This document shows, piece after piece, positions 48,757-57,901 of a DNA stretch of 64,000 nucleotides. The stretch is from Endomicrobium sp. (GTDB taxonomy: Bacteria; Elusimicrobiota; Endomicrobiia; Endomicrobiales; Endomicrobiaceae). Position 1 is the first letter of the stretch; the number at the start of each line of letters is the position of its first letter. The notes below the pieces were generated by a model. It had not been told where the DNA came from and ran no database searches. It was given only the letters and a program-made list of their open reading frames with translations. The stretch covers positions 1 to 64,000 of the forward strand of contig JAISQW010000005.1 of the NCBI GenBank assembly GCA_031273925.1, in the 5' to 3' direction. The position numbers and the translations under genes were made by a program.

Positions 48757-50406
48757 TCAAATCTTTTTTGCAACTGTTCCAAATACTTTTGCTATTTCTT
48801 CTATATGCTTTGGAATTTTTGTTTCGTATGTTTTCTTAAAATCTTTATTTGCATTATAATAATCATCAATACATTGATTTTTTTTCGCATTTGAAAAATT
48901 CTGTTTTTTTCGTTCGATTGGAGATAAAATTATATCCTTTTCGAAAATAATTTTTACTGATAAATTCAAATTAGTCTTTTCATAAAAAAGTTTTAAAATT
49001 TGTGGTTGAAATTTCATAACACAATCATAATCAAATTGTTTTTTTATTGTTATCTCAATAGATAAATTATTAATAATTCTTACTGAAATTTTGTTCAATG
49101 ATTGTGCTGTAAGAGGATGTTTTTTTATTATTTCACAAACAATTTTATTCCACATATCTAATGTATTTATAACGTAATTCTCATCTTGCATTGTATTATT
49201 TTCAGTATTATGAATTAATAATTGTTTATCAGACAAATTTTTTAAACTAGTATAATTACAATTATCGTTAATATTTTTAATACTCTTTTTCAAATCCATA
49301 ACTTTATCCATAAGTTCTTCAACATTATAATACGGTTCTGCCATTTTAATTAAATGAGTTTCAAGCACTATTTTAGGCTGATCATAACAACGCATTTCTG
49401 CAAGAGCTTTTGATAAAAGATTATTCATACGTATATGATTGTCAACTGTAAACAATTTTTTATGAGCATCAAGATCTTTTTTCTCTTCAAAAGAAGATTC
49501 TAATAATACTGGATTTATTGAATAAATTAAAACCTGTCTTAAATAGTCTCTTAAATCTTTTACAAATTGTAATAAATCATATCCCTGTTCATGAATTTCT
49601 TTAACAATTTTAAAAATACCCTCAATATTTCTTTTTGCTATATTGTTTATGATAGAAACTATAATATCTTTTGGAATAAATCCAATTAACCATTTTAAAT
49701 ACTTTCCTGAAACTTTCTTATTATTTGAAGTCATTGCTTGATCTAATAAATTTAAAGCATCTCTCATTGATCCATCAGAATATGTTATAATTATATTCAA
49801 AGCTTCATCATCAATTTCAAATCCTTCTTTTTTCACTATTTTTTTTATCGCTTCAACCATTTCTTTCCTAGATATGAATCTAAATATATGTTTTTGACAT
49901 CTAGAAAGAACAGTAACAGGAATTTTATGTTGTTCAGTCGTAACTAAAATAAAAACTACATGATAAGGTGGTTCTTCAAACGTTTTAAGTAGCGCATTGA
50001 AAGCTTGTGTAGTTATTTGATGTGATTCATCTATAATATATATTTTGTATTTTGAACTAACACTTGAAAATTTAACATTTTCAATTAAAGATCTCATTTC
50101 ATCTATACCATTATTTGATGCTCCATCAATTTCCAAGACATCTATACTCATACTTTTCGAAATTTCTATGCAATTCTTACATATTCCACATGATATGATT
50201 GTATGCTCACTTTTACAGTTCAACGCTTTAGAAAAAATTCTTGCCATTGTTGTTTTTCCGCAACCTCTAGGACCACTAAACAAATAAGCAGGTGAAATAC
50301 GCTCATAAATAATAGCATTTTTAAGAATTTTTGAAATATGTTCTTGTCCTACAATTTCATTAAAATTCTGTGGCCTAAATTTTCTTGATAAACTAATATA
50401 TGACAT
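48757..50406 (-). CDS. dnaX: DNA polymerase III subunit gamma/tau
   Basis: A 549-residue clamp-loader ATPase. Walker A GPRGCGKTT is at about 45-53, zinc cysteines at about 65-80 (CGICKNC), Walker B as IIDESHQI (about 124-131, where most DnaX have DEVH), sensor 1 near LVTTE, and the arginine-finger SRC (LSRCQKHIF). The C-terminal third is lysine-rich and poorly conserved, as usual for tau. Runs of A7-A8 occur near the 3' end, but no convincing slippery site with hairpin was found, so a separate gamma product is not claimed. Confidence 0.95.
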   Translation of the reverse strand: MSYISLSRKFRPQNFNEIVGQEHISKILKNAIIYERISPAYLFSGPRGCGKTTMARIFSKALNCKSEHTIISCGICKNCIEISKSMSIDVLEIDGASNNGIDEMRSLIENVKFSSVSSKYKIYIIDESHQITTQAFNALLKTFEEPPYHVVFILVTTEQHKIPVTVLSRCQKHIFRFISRKEMVEAIKKIVKKEGFEIDDEALNIIITYSDGSMRDALNLLDQAMTSNNKKVSGKYLKWLIGFIPKDIIVSIINNIAKRNIEGIFKIVKEIHEQGYDLLQFVKDLRDYLRQVLIYSINPVLLESSFEEKKDLDAHKKLFTVDNHIRMNNLLSKALAEMRCYDQPKIVLETHLIKMAEPYYNVEELMDKVMDLKKSIKNINDNCNYTSLKNLSDKQLLIHNTENNTMQDENYVINTLDMWNKIVCEIIKKHPLTAQSLNKISVRIINNLSIEITIKKQFDYDCVMKFQPQILKLFYEKTNLNLSVKIIFEKDIILSPIERKKQNFSNAKKNQCIDDYYNANKDFKKTYETKIPKHIEEIAKVFGTVAKKI

Positions 50407-50690
50407 TAAATATAAATCCTTTTTTCAACTCTGACATTATCATTTTAATTGTTAAATTTCTCTATTTATAGTGAAATTATAAATAACATTTTTAATACTT
50501 ATATACCAATTATGAGTTTAGCAAATATATAAATTTTATTACAATTATTGATATTCTATAATTTAGTGAATAACATTAGTAAAACAAGTATTATATAAAT
50601 ACCTTAAATATATACAAAAAATAAAATTATTGATACGATATGTAGGTGTATGTTCTTAAATTTCTTTTTTATTTTGCAAAAATATGATAT
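50407..50690. other. AT-rich divergent spacer between dnaX and tRNA-Ala
   Basis: A 284-bp gap without coding potential. It must hold the dnaX promoter (minus strand; a TATAAT-like match occurs near 50480) and the tRNA-Ala promoter (plus strand), but no pair of boxes is good enough to call. Confidence 0.5.
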
Positions 50691-50761
50691 GGGGTCATAG
50701 TTAAATGGAAGAATATATTGTTCGCAACAATAGGATGTGGGTTCGATTCCCACTGGCTCCA
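50691..50761 (+). tRNA. tRNA-Ala (anticodon CGC)
   Basis: A 71-nt cloverleaf. The acceptor GGGGTCA/TGGCTCC contains the G3-U70 wobble pair that marks alanine identity, and the discriminator is A. The anticodon stem TATTG/CAATA encloses TTCGCAA, giving CGC, which reads GCG only. The D-arm (TAGTTAAATGGAAGAAT) is short and resembles that of the tRNA-Gly at 1830. No CCA is encoded. Reading GCA as a Cys anticodon was rejected because the base before it is C, not the invariant U33. Confidence 0.85.
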
Positions 50762-50780
50762 TTTCAAATATTATATTTAA

Positions 50781-53207
50781 TTAAATATTAATGTTTATTA
50801 AAAACGTCCCTATTCGAAAAACAATAAATGAAGCTATCCATGCAAGAGTTGTATACCCTAAAACAAGTAAAATAAGCAACTTGTAAGAACCTGTTTCCTT
50901 TAAAAAAATATAAACAGAAGCAATACATGGAGTATATATTAAACAAAAAACAAGAAACGTTATTCCTTTAAGTAATGACCAATTTCTATCAAAAGCAATT
51001 TTTTCTCTCAAAGATTGTCCATTTTCAGTATTTTCAATAGCATAAATAGTTGCAAAAGTACTTATAATCACCTCTTTTGCTGCAAACCCTGCCATTAAAG
51101 CAATAATCTTTCCACTATCCATTCCTATTGGTTTAAATAAAGGTTCTAAAAATTTTGCAGTTTTACCAGCAAAACTATATTCTAATTGAAAAATTTTTTG
51201 TTCATTATAGGTTAAAATTTTACTTACAGGAGCCTTTGGATATGTAAATAATACCCATACTAAAACTGATACTAAAGTTGTTATAACAATAACCTTACGA
51301 ATATACAACCACCCTCTTTCCCACGTTTTATAGAGCAATTCTTTAATACCAGGAAAATGATAAATTGGAAGTTCCATAACAAGAGGAGTAGTTGGCCCTT
51401 TGAAAATTGTTGAACTTAAGAGTTTTGCGACACTTAAAGCAATACTAATACTTAAAATGTACATAAAAAACATTACATATGCCTGATATTTATCAGGTAA
51501 AAAAGCTCCTGTAATTAATGCAAACACAGGCAGTTTTGCTCCACATATCATAAATGGTACTACAAACATGGTTATTAATCTATCTCGTTTTGAATCCAAT
51601 ATCCTCGTAGCAAGTATACCAGGAACCGCACATCCGTTAGTTGAAAGCATAAAAGGTAAAAATGATTTTCCGTGAAGTCCAAATTTATTCATAATCTTAT
51701 CTGTAACAAAAACAGCTCTCATCATATAACCAGAATTTTCAAAAAATGCTATAGCAAAAAACATAAACAAGACAAGTGGAAAAAACTCCAATACACCACC
51801 TATACCACTGATTATTCCATTAACAACTAAAGACTGTATATATCCATGAGGTATAAGTGTAATTATCTTTTTATCTATAGATTTAAAAAATAATCCTAAT
51901 AATTTTATTATTGGTTTAGAAAAAGTAAATGAAAATTTAAAAATTGTAAAAATTACTGAAGCAAAAATTAAAATTCCAAGATATTTATTAAGTACAAAAC
52001 TATCTATAATTTCTGTTATATTTATTTTTTTTGCTCCCATTGTGTTACTTTTAAAAATCTTTTTTATTACATTTTTAGCAAAATTATACCGTTTATTAAC
52101 TATTTCAATTTCAATCTTTTCTCCAATACATTTTTCAATGTATTGTTTACTCTTTTGAATTTGCATTAAAATATCATTTTTATTATATATATCAGAAATA
52201 AGTTCTAATGCCATAGAATCGTTTTCTAAAAGTTTTAATGCTATCCAATTTTGTGGAAATTTCATTAGTTTTTCATTTTTTAATATAAGAAAATTTATTT
52301 TAAAAATTTCATCATTTATAATATTTCCAAAATTAACTTTTCTTGCTGCTTCATAATTATTAAATTCCTTATTTTTAATGATTGATACTATAGAGTTCAG
52401 AATATTATTAATTCCTATAGCTTTATTCGCAATTGTACTAAGTACTTTAACATTTAAATATTTTGACATAATATTTTTGTCTATAATTTTACCTTGAGAA
52501 TTTAAGATGTCATACATATTTAAAATTATTATAATTGGCACGTTAAGTTCAGCGAGTTGTGTAAATAAATATAAACCACGTTCAAGATTTATAGCATTAA
52601 TAACATTAATCATAACATCATATTTTTCTTTGAGAATAAAATTTCTTGTAATTACTTCATCTTCAGAATATGCAGAAAAACTATATATTCCAGGCAAATC
52701 AACAAAGTTTATATTATATCCCTCATACTGCCTCATACACTCTTTTTTTTCTACAGTTACACCTGGATAGTTAGCAATTGTTTGCTTATCAAAAGTTAAA
52801 TTATTAAAAATTGTTGATTTCCCAGTGTTTGGATTACCAATAAGTACAGCTTTAATATTTTTATTTATGGTATCATTACTCAATAATATTTTTGATGCAA
52901 TTTTGTTGTTTAAAGCAATTTTTGTTCCTTTTATTACAATTATCACATTTCCATTATATCCCGTATTCTTAATAATTCTTAATTTTTCTCCATGTATAAA
53001 TCCCATTTCAAGTAATTTATATTTAAGATTTCCACAGCAATGTATTGCAACAAATCTATAAATTCCAGGACATGCATTATTTAACACAATTGTATCAATA
53101 GTACATTTCAAACAATTATTAAATTTTTGGCTGTCAATTTTATTTTTATGTCTTTTATGTTGATGACAACATTTCAAAATACGTTTTATAGTTTCAATTC
53201 TTCGCAT
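50781..53207 (-). CDS. feoB: Ferrous iron transporter, FeoA-FeoB fusion
   Basis: An 808-residue inner-membrane Fe(II) importer. Residues 1-50 are rich in Cys and His (CCHQHKRH, CLKC, CPG), then a FeoA-like SH3 domain (about 50-108: YKLLEMGFIHGEKLRIIKN, IVIKGTKIALN). The FeoB G domain starts with GNPNTGKST (about 123-131), with DLPGIYSF and NMYD. The C-terminal part (about 410-800) has the gate motifs and many membrane segments (FLPFMLSTNGCAVPGI, AGFAAKEVII). AAGGGA lies upstream of the ATG. The fusion assures equal amounts of FeoA and FeoB. No Fur box was recognised in the upstream gap. Confidence 0.95.
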   Translation of the reverse strand: MRRIETIKRILKCCHQHKRHKNKIDSQKFNNCLKCTIDTIVLNNACPGIYRFVAIHCCGNLKYKLLEMGFIHGEKLRIIKNTGYNGNVIIVIKGTKIALNNKIASKILLSNDTINKNIKAVLIGNPNTGKSTIFNNLTFDKQTIANYPGVTVEKKECMRQYEGYNINFVDLPGIYSFSAYSEDEVITRNFILKEKYDVMINVINAINLERGLYLFTQLAELNVPIIIILNMYDILNSQGKIIDKNIMSKYLNVKVLSTIANKAIGINNILNSIVSIIKNKEFNNYEAARKVNFGNIINDEIFKINFLILKNEKLMKFPQNWIALKLLENDSMALELISDIYNKNDILMQIQKSKQYIEKCIGEKIEIEIVNKRYNFAKNVIKKIFKSNTMGAKKINITEIIDSFVLNKYLGILIFASVIFTIFKFSFTFSKPIIKLLGLFFKSIDKKIITLIPHGYIQSLVVNGIISGIGGVLEFFPLVLFMFFAIAFFENSGYMMRAVFVTDKIMNKFGLHGKSFLPFMLSTNGCAVPGILATRILDSKRDRLITMFVVPFMICGAKLPVFALITGAFLPDKYQAYVMFFMYILSISIALSVAKLLSSTIFKGPTTPLVMELPIYHFPGIKELLYKTWERGWLYIRKVIVITTLVSVLVWVLFTYPKAPVSKILTYNEQKIFQLEYSFAGKTAKFLEPLFKPIGMDSGKIIALMAGFAAKEVIISTFATIYAIENTENGQSLREKIAFDRNWSLLKGITFLVFCLIYTPCIASVYIFLKETGSYKLLILLVLGYTTLAWIASFIVFRIGTFLININI

Positions 53208-53697
53208 AGTTGTTATATCCCTTATTTAATTATATTGTAAATTTTTTTATAATTTATAAATATAAGCTAAATTGACGAATAAAATAATACTCTAAAGTTT
53301 TAAATATATTCACATTTTTTATATAAAAAGCATTTTAATAACAACATACAGTAAAGATATTCACAGTAAAACATCATTAAAATAACGTCATTTGTATTTT
53401 ATTTGTTAGGTCTATATATGATTTTACTATTTTAATTTATAAAATCAATATAGTATCTTAATGACATTATAGTAAATTAATTTAGTTGAATATAAAAAAC
53501 ATCATTATGTATCGTTTTAAACGAAAAAATTAATTTTTTTAAAAATAATCAATAACCTTACAAATTAATTATTTTATTCTTTTCATAGTTTTATATTGTT
53601 ATATAGTATAAAATTTAGATATAGTATCTTTATAATTTTTCTTGATATGTTATTTATATTTTTTATTTAATTTTTTTATTATGCAATAATTTTATTT
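53208..53697. other. 490-bp AT-rich divergent spacer between feoB and the second nucleotidyltransferase
   Basis: No coding potential or RNA gene is seen. A 12-bp direct repeat ATATAGTATCTT occurs at 53448-53459 and 53619-53630, with a shorter ATATAGTAT at 53601-53609. A TATAAT at 53631-53636 may be the -10 for the plus-strand gene, without a good -35. No Fur-like operator was recognised. Confidence 0.5.
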
Positions 53698-55083
53698 ATG
53701 AATATAAAAAAAATTGTTATACCAAAAAAATATCAATCAATAATAAATAAAATTTCTGTTACAGCAAAAGAAAATAATTTAGATGTTTACGCTGTTGGTG
53801 GTTTCGTAAGAGATTTATTTATAAATAGAAATCCAAAAGATTTGGATATAATGGTTCATTCAAGAAAACATATTATTAATAATAATTTTGTTGGAATAAA
53901 TTTTTCAAAAATGATTTTGAAAAAATACAACCTTAAAAAATTAGTCATTTTTGAAAAGTTTGGAACAGCAAAATTACTTATAGATGGAGAGGAGGTAGAA
54001 TTTGTTATTCCAAGAAAAGAATATTATAAATCAAATTATAGAAAACCACATGTGAAAATAACATCTATAAGACAAGATGCTTTTAGAAGAGATTTTACTG
54101 TAAATGCTTTATTTTTAAGACTTAGTGATATGAAAATTTTCGATTTCACTTTGTGTGGATTAAAAGATATCAAAAATAAAATTATAAGAGTTACTGATAT
54201 TCAAAGTGCGAAAACAATTTTTAAACAAGATCCTTTAAGAATATTGCGTGCTATCCGTCAGAGTTTACAATTAAACTTTAATATTGAACATAACACGTAT
54301 AATGCAATTAAAACTTCAGTCAAACATATAAAAATTGTATCGTATGAGCGTATAAGAGATGAATTAAACAAAATACTAGTAGAAAAAAAACCTTCAAAAG
54401 CTTTTATGGTAATGTACAAAATTAATTTATTATCTGAAATTTTTCCTGAAATTTTTAAGAATCATTTGAAATATCATAATGAGAAAATTATAAAATATGC
54501 CTTACAAATTTTAGATAAAATAAAGAATAATATTTTTTTAAGAATATCATTTTTACTACATAATGTATGTAACAAATACATTATGTATAAAAAAAAGGAT
54601 AATGACATTTTTTCTTATTGTAATTATTTTATTAAAAACATTAAAGAAATCGAATATACATTAAAAAAACTTAAATATTCAAAAAAAACGACTAAAAAAA
54701 TAATATCAATTGTAAAAAATAATATATATACAAAATTTTATTTCACTGATTGGACAGATAGTTCAGTTCGAAAATTTGCGAATAAATGCGGTAATGAACT
54801 AAATCTAGTTATGGAATTTTCGATTTCAATGTCTCTTTATTTTAAAAACAATAAAAAACTTATTGAAGAATTAAATAATAGAATTAAAGATTTAAAATCA
54901 AAAAATACACTTTACTTAAAACAAGATTTATTTTCAGGATATGAACTTATGGAAATATTTAATAGAGCTCCAGGAAAATGGATAAAAATACAAAAAACCA
55001 AAATAAAAAAAATGCAAATCGCAAAACCATTTCTTACAAAAGATGAAGCAATTAGAGCGCTATGTAATATGGATAATTACTAG
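53698..55083 (+). CDS. tRNA nucleotidyltransferase / poly(A) polymerase family, long-loop type, probable A-adding enzyme
   Basis: A 461-residue class II nucleotidyltransferase. Motifs are VGGFVRD (33-39), the metal site DLD (48-50), a full flexible loop between strand and RRD (about 106-129, including KEYYKSNYRKP), RRDFTVNA (130-137), and the template motif QDPLR (177-181). No HD dyad is visible in the C-terminal half. The long loop is required for A addition, whereas the homologue at 1941 lacks it. The pair therefore looks like a split CC/A system. A poly(A) polymerase (PcnB) or full CCA-adding role is the alternative. No Shine-Dalgarno is seen before the ATG. The C-terminal part is very lysine-rich. 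Confidence 0.87.
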   Translation: MNIKKIVIPKKYQSIINKISVTAKENNLDVYAVGGFVRDLFINRNPKDLDIMVHSRKHIINNNFVGINFSKMILKKYNLKKLVIFEKFGTAKLLIDGEEVEFVIPRKEYYKSNYRKPHVKITSIRQDAFRRDFTVNALFLRLSDMKIFDFTLCGLKDIKNKIIRVTDIQSAKTIFKQDPLRILRAIRQSLQLNFNIEHNTYNAIKTSVKHIKIVSYERIRDELNKILVEKKPSKAFMVMYKINLLSEIFPEIFKNHLKYHNEKIIKYALQILDKIKNNIFLRISFLLHNVCNKYIMYKKKDNDIFSYCNYFIKNIKEIEYTLKKLKYSKKTTKKIISIVKNNIYTKFYFTDWTDSSVRKFANKCGNELNLVMEFSISMSLYFKNNKKLIEELNNRIKDLKSKNTLYLKQDLFSGYELMEIFNRAPGKWIKIQKTKIKKMQIAKPFLTKDEAIRALCNMDNY

Positions 55084-55088
55084 ATTCC

Positions 55089-55460
55089 TCAAATATATAC
55101 ACTTACAGATGAATATTTATTTTCCCATACTTCAACTTTATATATTTTTATATGTTCAAGCGTTATATTTTTTTTAAGTTGTTCAAAAATAAATGAAGCG
55201 ATATTTTCAACAGTTGGATTAATCTTATCAAAAGGTTTAGTTTCATTTAAAAATTTATGGTCAAAACAAGTTATAATTTTATACATATGTTTTTTTGCAT
55301 CTGAAAAATCTATAAGCATACCTACGTTATCAAGTTTTGTTCCTAAAAAACTTAACTTTACTTTCCAATTATGTCCATGTAAACTTTCACATTTACCTTT
55401 ATAATTTTTTAAACAATGTGCTGCAGAAAAATAACCAACAACTGATAATTTATAGTTCAT
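55089..55460 (-). CDS. queD: 6-carboxytetrahydropterin synthase (QueD-like)
   Basis: A 123-residue member of the 6-pyruvoyl-tetrahydropterin synthase fold. Zinc histidines are H15 (FSAAH), H28 and H30 (LHGH), the catalytic cysteine is C24, and FDHKFLN and KVEVWEN carry the His/Glu of the active site. In bacteria this step converts dihydroneopterin triphosphate to a queuosine precursor. Other queuosine genes are not in the window. GGAG lies 5 nt before the ATG. It is the last gene of the PASTA-rpe-amidase-murI-queD cluster, 2 bp after murI. Confidence 0.9.
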   Translation of the reverse strand: MNYKLSVVGYFSAAHCLKNYKGKCESLHGHNWKVKLSFLGTKLDNVGMLIDFSDAKKHMYKIITCFDHKFLNETKPFDKINPTVENIASFIFEQLKKNITLEHIKIYKVEVWENKYSSVSVYI

Positions 55461-55462
55461 AT

Positions 55463-56272
55463 TTACTCCGCGTCTATATTTATTTTTTTTACATCATATA
55501 TTTTTCTTTTAAAAAATTGATTGCCTAATTTTTTAAATTTTGCTGGATTATCACTTACATAAAATTTAAAAAAAACTTTATCTCTATTTTTTGCAAACAT
55601 TTTTTCTTTATTTAAAACATTTAAAACTTCTTTCACAACAAATTTTGAAGAATCTATGAGTACAACATCATTTTTTACATTTTTTTTTAAAATTTTTTTT
55701 AAAAGTTGATAATGAGTGCATCCCAAAATTAAAGTATCTATATTTTTATTTAAAAGAGGTTTTAAATATTTTTTTATTATAATATTCGTAATTTCATTTT
55801 CAGTCCATCCTTCCTCTATAAGAGAGACAAATAATGGACAAGCTTGTTGATATACGTTATACCGCGAAATTTTGTTTAATTCATTGATATAAGATTTACT
55901 ATTTACAGTACCTTCTGTACCTATTACACCTATTCTATTTTTCTTTGAAGCTGACATAGCAGCCATTGAGGTAGATTTTATTACACCAACTATAGGGATT
56001 TTAAAAGTTTTCTGTAAAATAGATAAAGCAAAAGATGAAGCAGTATTACATGCTACTACAATAAGTTTTACATCCTTTTTTATTAAGAATAATGTGATTT
56101 TCTTTGAAAGTTCAATTATCATATTTTTTGATTTAGATCCATATGGCAAATGCGCAGTATCACCGAAATAGATAAAATTTTCTTTAGGAAGAATTTTATT
56201 TATTTCTGACATAACTGTAAGTCCACCAACACCTGAATCAAAAACACCTATAGGATTATTATTTTTAATCAT
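55463..56272 (-). CDS. murI: Glutamate racemase
   Basis: A 269-residue cofactor-free racemase that makes D-glutamate for peptidoglycan. Visible parts are GVFDSGVGGLTVMS (about 9-22), PYGSKS (about 45), the first catalytic cysteine in VVACNTASSF (about 72-81) and the second in LGCTHYQLL (about 183-191). The ATG at 56272 overlaps the 3' end of the amidase gene by 8 bp (ATGATTAA). An upstream in-frame start would add nine lysine-rich residues and is less likely. Confidence 0.96.
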   Translation of the reverse strand: MIKNNNPIGVFDSGVGGLTVMSEINKILPKENFIYFGDTAHLPYGSKSKNMIIELSKKITLFLIKKDVKLIVVACNTASSFALSILQKTFKIPIVGVIKSTSMAAMSASKKNRIGVIGTEGTVNSKSYINELNKISRYNVYQQACPLFVSLIEEGWTENEITNIIIKKYLKPLLNKNIDTLILGCTHYQLLKKILKKNVKNDVVLIDSSKFVVKEVLNVLNKEKMFAKNRDKVFFKFYVSDNPAKFKKLGNQFFKRKIYDVKKINIDAE

Positions 56273-57899
56273 TTTTTTCTTCTTTTGATTTATTTGCATA
56301 ATATTTAACTACCCCTTCATATATAGAGTCAGCTACAGCAGCACGAAATTTTTTTAAGCCAAGCTTAGCCTCTTCACTATAGTTACTTAAAAAAGCACTT
56401 TCTACAAGTACAGCTGGCATTCTTGCACCTTTAAGTACAAAAAAACTTGCCTGTTTCACACCTCTTTTTTGTATTTTTACTCTATTCATCGTTTCTGCTA
56501 ATATAAAACCACTTAATTCTGATGATTCATTAATATATTCATTTATAATCATCGAAGATAATAATTTTTCAAGCGGGACAACGCGTTTTTTAAGTCTACT
56601 TTCTAATTTTAGTACAGAATTTTCAAGTATCGCAGTTGCTTCTGCCTCATGGTCAGTTGCATTTTCAGATAAATAATATATTTCAAATCCACCTGCATCT
56701 CTATTTATTGTAGCATTGCAATGTACAGATATAAATAAATCAGCATTATACTTATTTGCTATGTTAGTTCTTTCAGCAAGAGGTATAAATATATCATCAT
56801 CTCTTGTCAAAATTACCTTATAATCATTATTATTATCGAAAATTGATTTTAAATCATGTATTATTTTTAGATTAATATCTTTTTCTTTCGTACCATTTGG
56901 ACCTATAGCACCAGGGTCATCTCCACCGTGACCTGCATCAAGAACTATAATTTTCTGGCACATACTGTTTTTTTTAATACTTTTATCTATGTTATTTGTT
57001 GTGAAGTCTTCAGTTTTTATATTTTCAATATTTTCACACATTTTACCATTATCATAATTAATACAGTTATTATTGTTTCCAATAATATCTTCAACTTTAT
57101 CATTTGCTTGTAAATTTTGATATTCTTTAAACAAAGTTGAATTAGAGCAAGGCATAAAAATATCTATCAAAATTCCGTAAGGACTTGAAATCATTGAAGT
57201 TTTAATAATTTTATTTACATGTTCAAAATTAATTTTTATTAATGCAAAGTTCTTATTAGGAAAACACTGAATATTTTTAACAGTTCCATTATTTACATTT
57301 ATAAAATCTTCCTGTATTTTACCTCCAAGAATTTTTAATACAAAAAATTCTTGTGATTCTGAAATAGTATATGGCAATGTGTCTTCTAATTGCACAATAA
57401 TTTGTACATTTTGAGATTTTGTAAAATATCTTACAGCCGATATGTTAACATCATGTGTTATGTTTAATGTTAAAGTTAAAGGATTCCAATTGATATTAGA
57501 TTCAGTAATTTCTGCAAATTCAGGTAACAAAATAACTTCTATAGGTATATAAATGTCATTATTTATTGATATTATCGGTGAAGAGATTAATTTATTTTTT
57601 TTATCAAAAATAATTACATTATCATCCATTTTAATATAAATTTCTTTATTATTAAAATTTATCATAGTATATAACTCTGTACTACACTTAAAAGTAGCAT
57701 TGTAAACTTTAACAATCTCTTTTAAAGAAAAATATTCTGTCATATGTTCTGATATTTTATATTTATTCACGTGTTTAAAAATTTCACCATCAATTATTAC
57801 ATTGATGGGTTGATGTGAAAGTTCCATAATATTAGCATATGAAAAAGAAGATACTATCACTAATAACGAAAAAATTAAACACAATATATTTTTTATCAT
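56265..57899 (-). CDS. Exported N-acetylmuramoyl-L-alanine amidase (Amidase_3)
   Basis: A 544-residue cell-wall hydrolase. A signal peptide (about 1-22, ending SYA-N) is followed by a copper-amine-oxidase/AMIN-like beta-rich region (about 25-260). A low-complexity Asn/Asp linker comes next, then the zinc amidase domain (about 315-535) with VLDAGHGGDDPGA, SVHCNA and the catalytic glutamate in AVLVESAFLSN. It cleaves the amide between MurNAc and L-Ala in the periplasm, probably during cell separation. It is 2 bp after rpe and overlaps murI, so synthesis and remodelling genes are co-expressed. Confidence 0.93.
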   Translation of the reverse strand: MIKNILCLIFSLLVIVSSFSYANIMELSHQPINVIIDGEIFKHVNKYKISEHMTEYFSLKEIVKVYNATFKCSTELYTMINFNNKEIYIKMDDNVIIFDKKNKLISSPIISINNDIYIPIEVILLPEFAEITESNINWNPLTLTLNITHDVNISAVRYFTKSQNVQIIVQLEDTLPYTISESQEFFVLKILGGKIQEDFINVNNGTVKNIQCFPNKNFALIKINFEHVNKIIKTSMISSPYGILIDIFMPCSNSTLFKEYQNLQANDKVEDIIGNNNNCINYDNGKMCENIENIKTEDFTTNNIDKSIKKNSMCQKIIVLDAGHGGDDPGAIGPNGTKEKDINLKIIHDLKSIFDNNNDYKVILTRDDDIFIPLAERTNIANKYNADLFISVHCNATINRDAGGFEIYYLSENATDHEAEATAILENSVLKLESRLKKRVVPLEKLLSSMIINEYINESSELSGFILAETMNRVKIQKRGVKQASFFVLKGARMPAVLVESAFLSNYSEEAKLGLKKFRAAVADSIYEGVVKYYANKSKEEKND

Positions 57900-57901
57900 A
57901 T

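Noticed and set aside
48757-49000. Possible programmed frameshift in dnaX at runs of seven or eight A
   Set aside because: The runs are common in this AT-rich DNA, no A AAA AAG site with downstream hairpin was recognised, and the frame is full length.
50691-50761. tRNA-Cys (GCA) reading of the plus-strand tRNA
   Set aside because: That register puts C at position 33 and breaks the 5-bp anticodon stem; the G3-U70 pair and A73 support alanine.
53448-53630. ATATAGTATCTT direct repeats as a regulatory or CRISPR-like array
   Set aside because: Only two full copies 171 bp apart in extremely AT-rich DNA; no regular spacing or cas genes.
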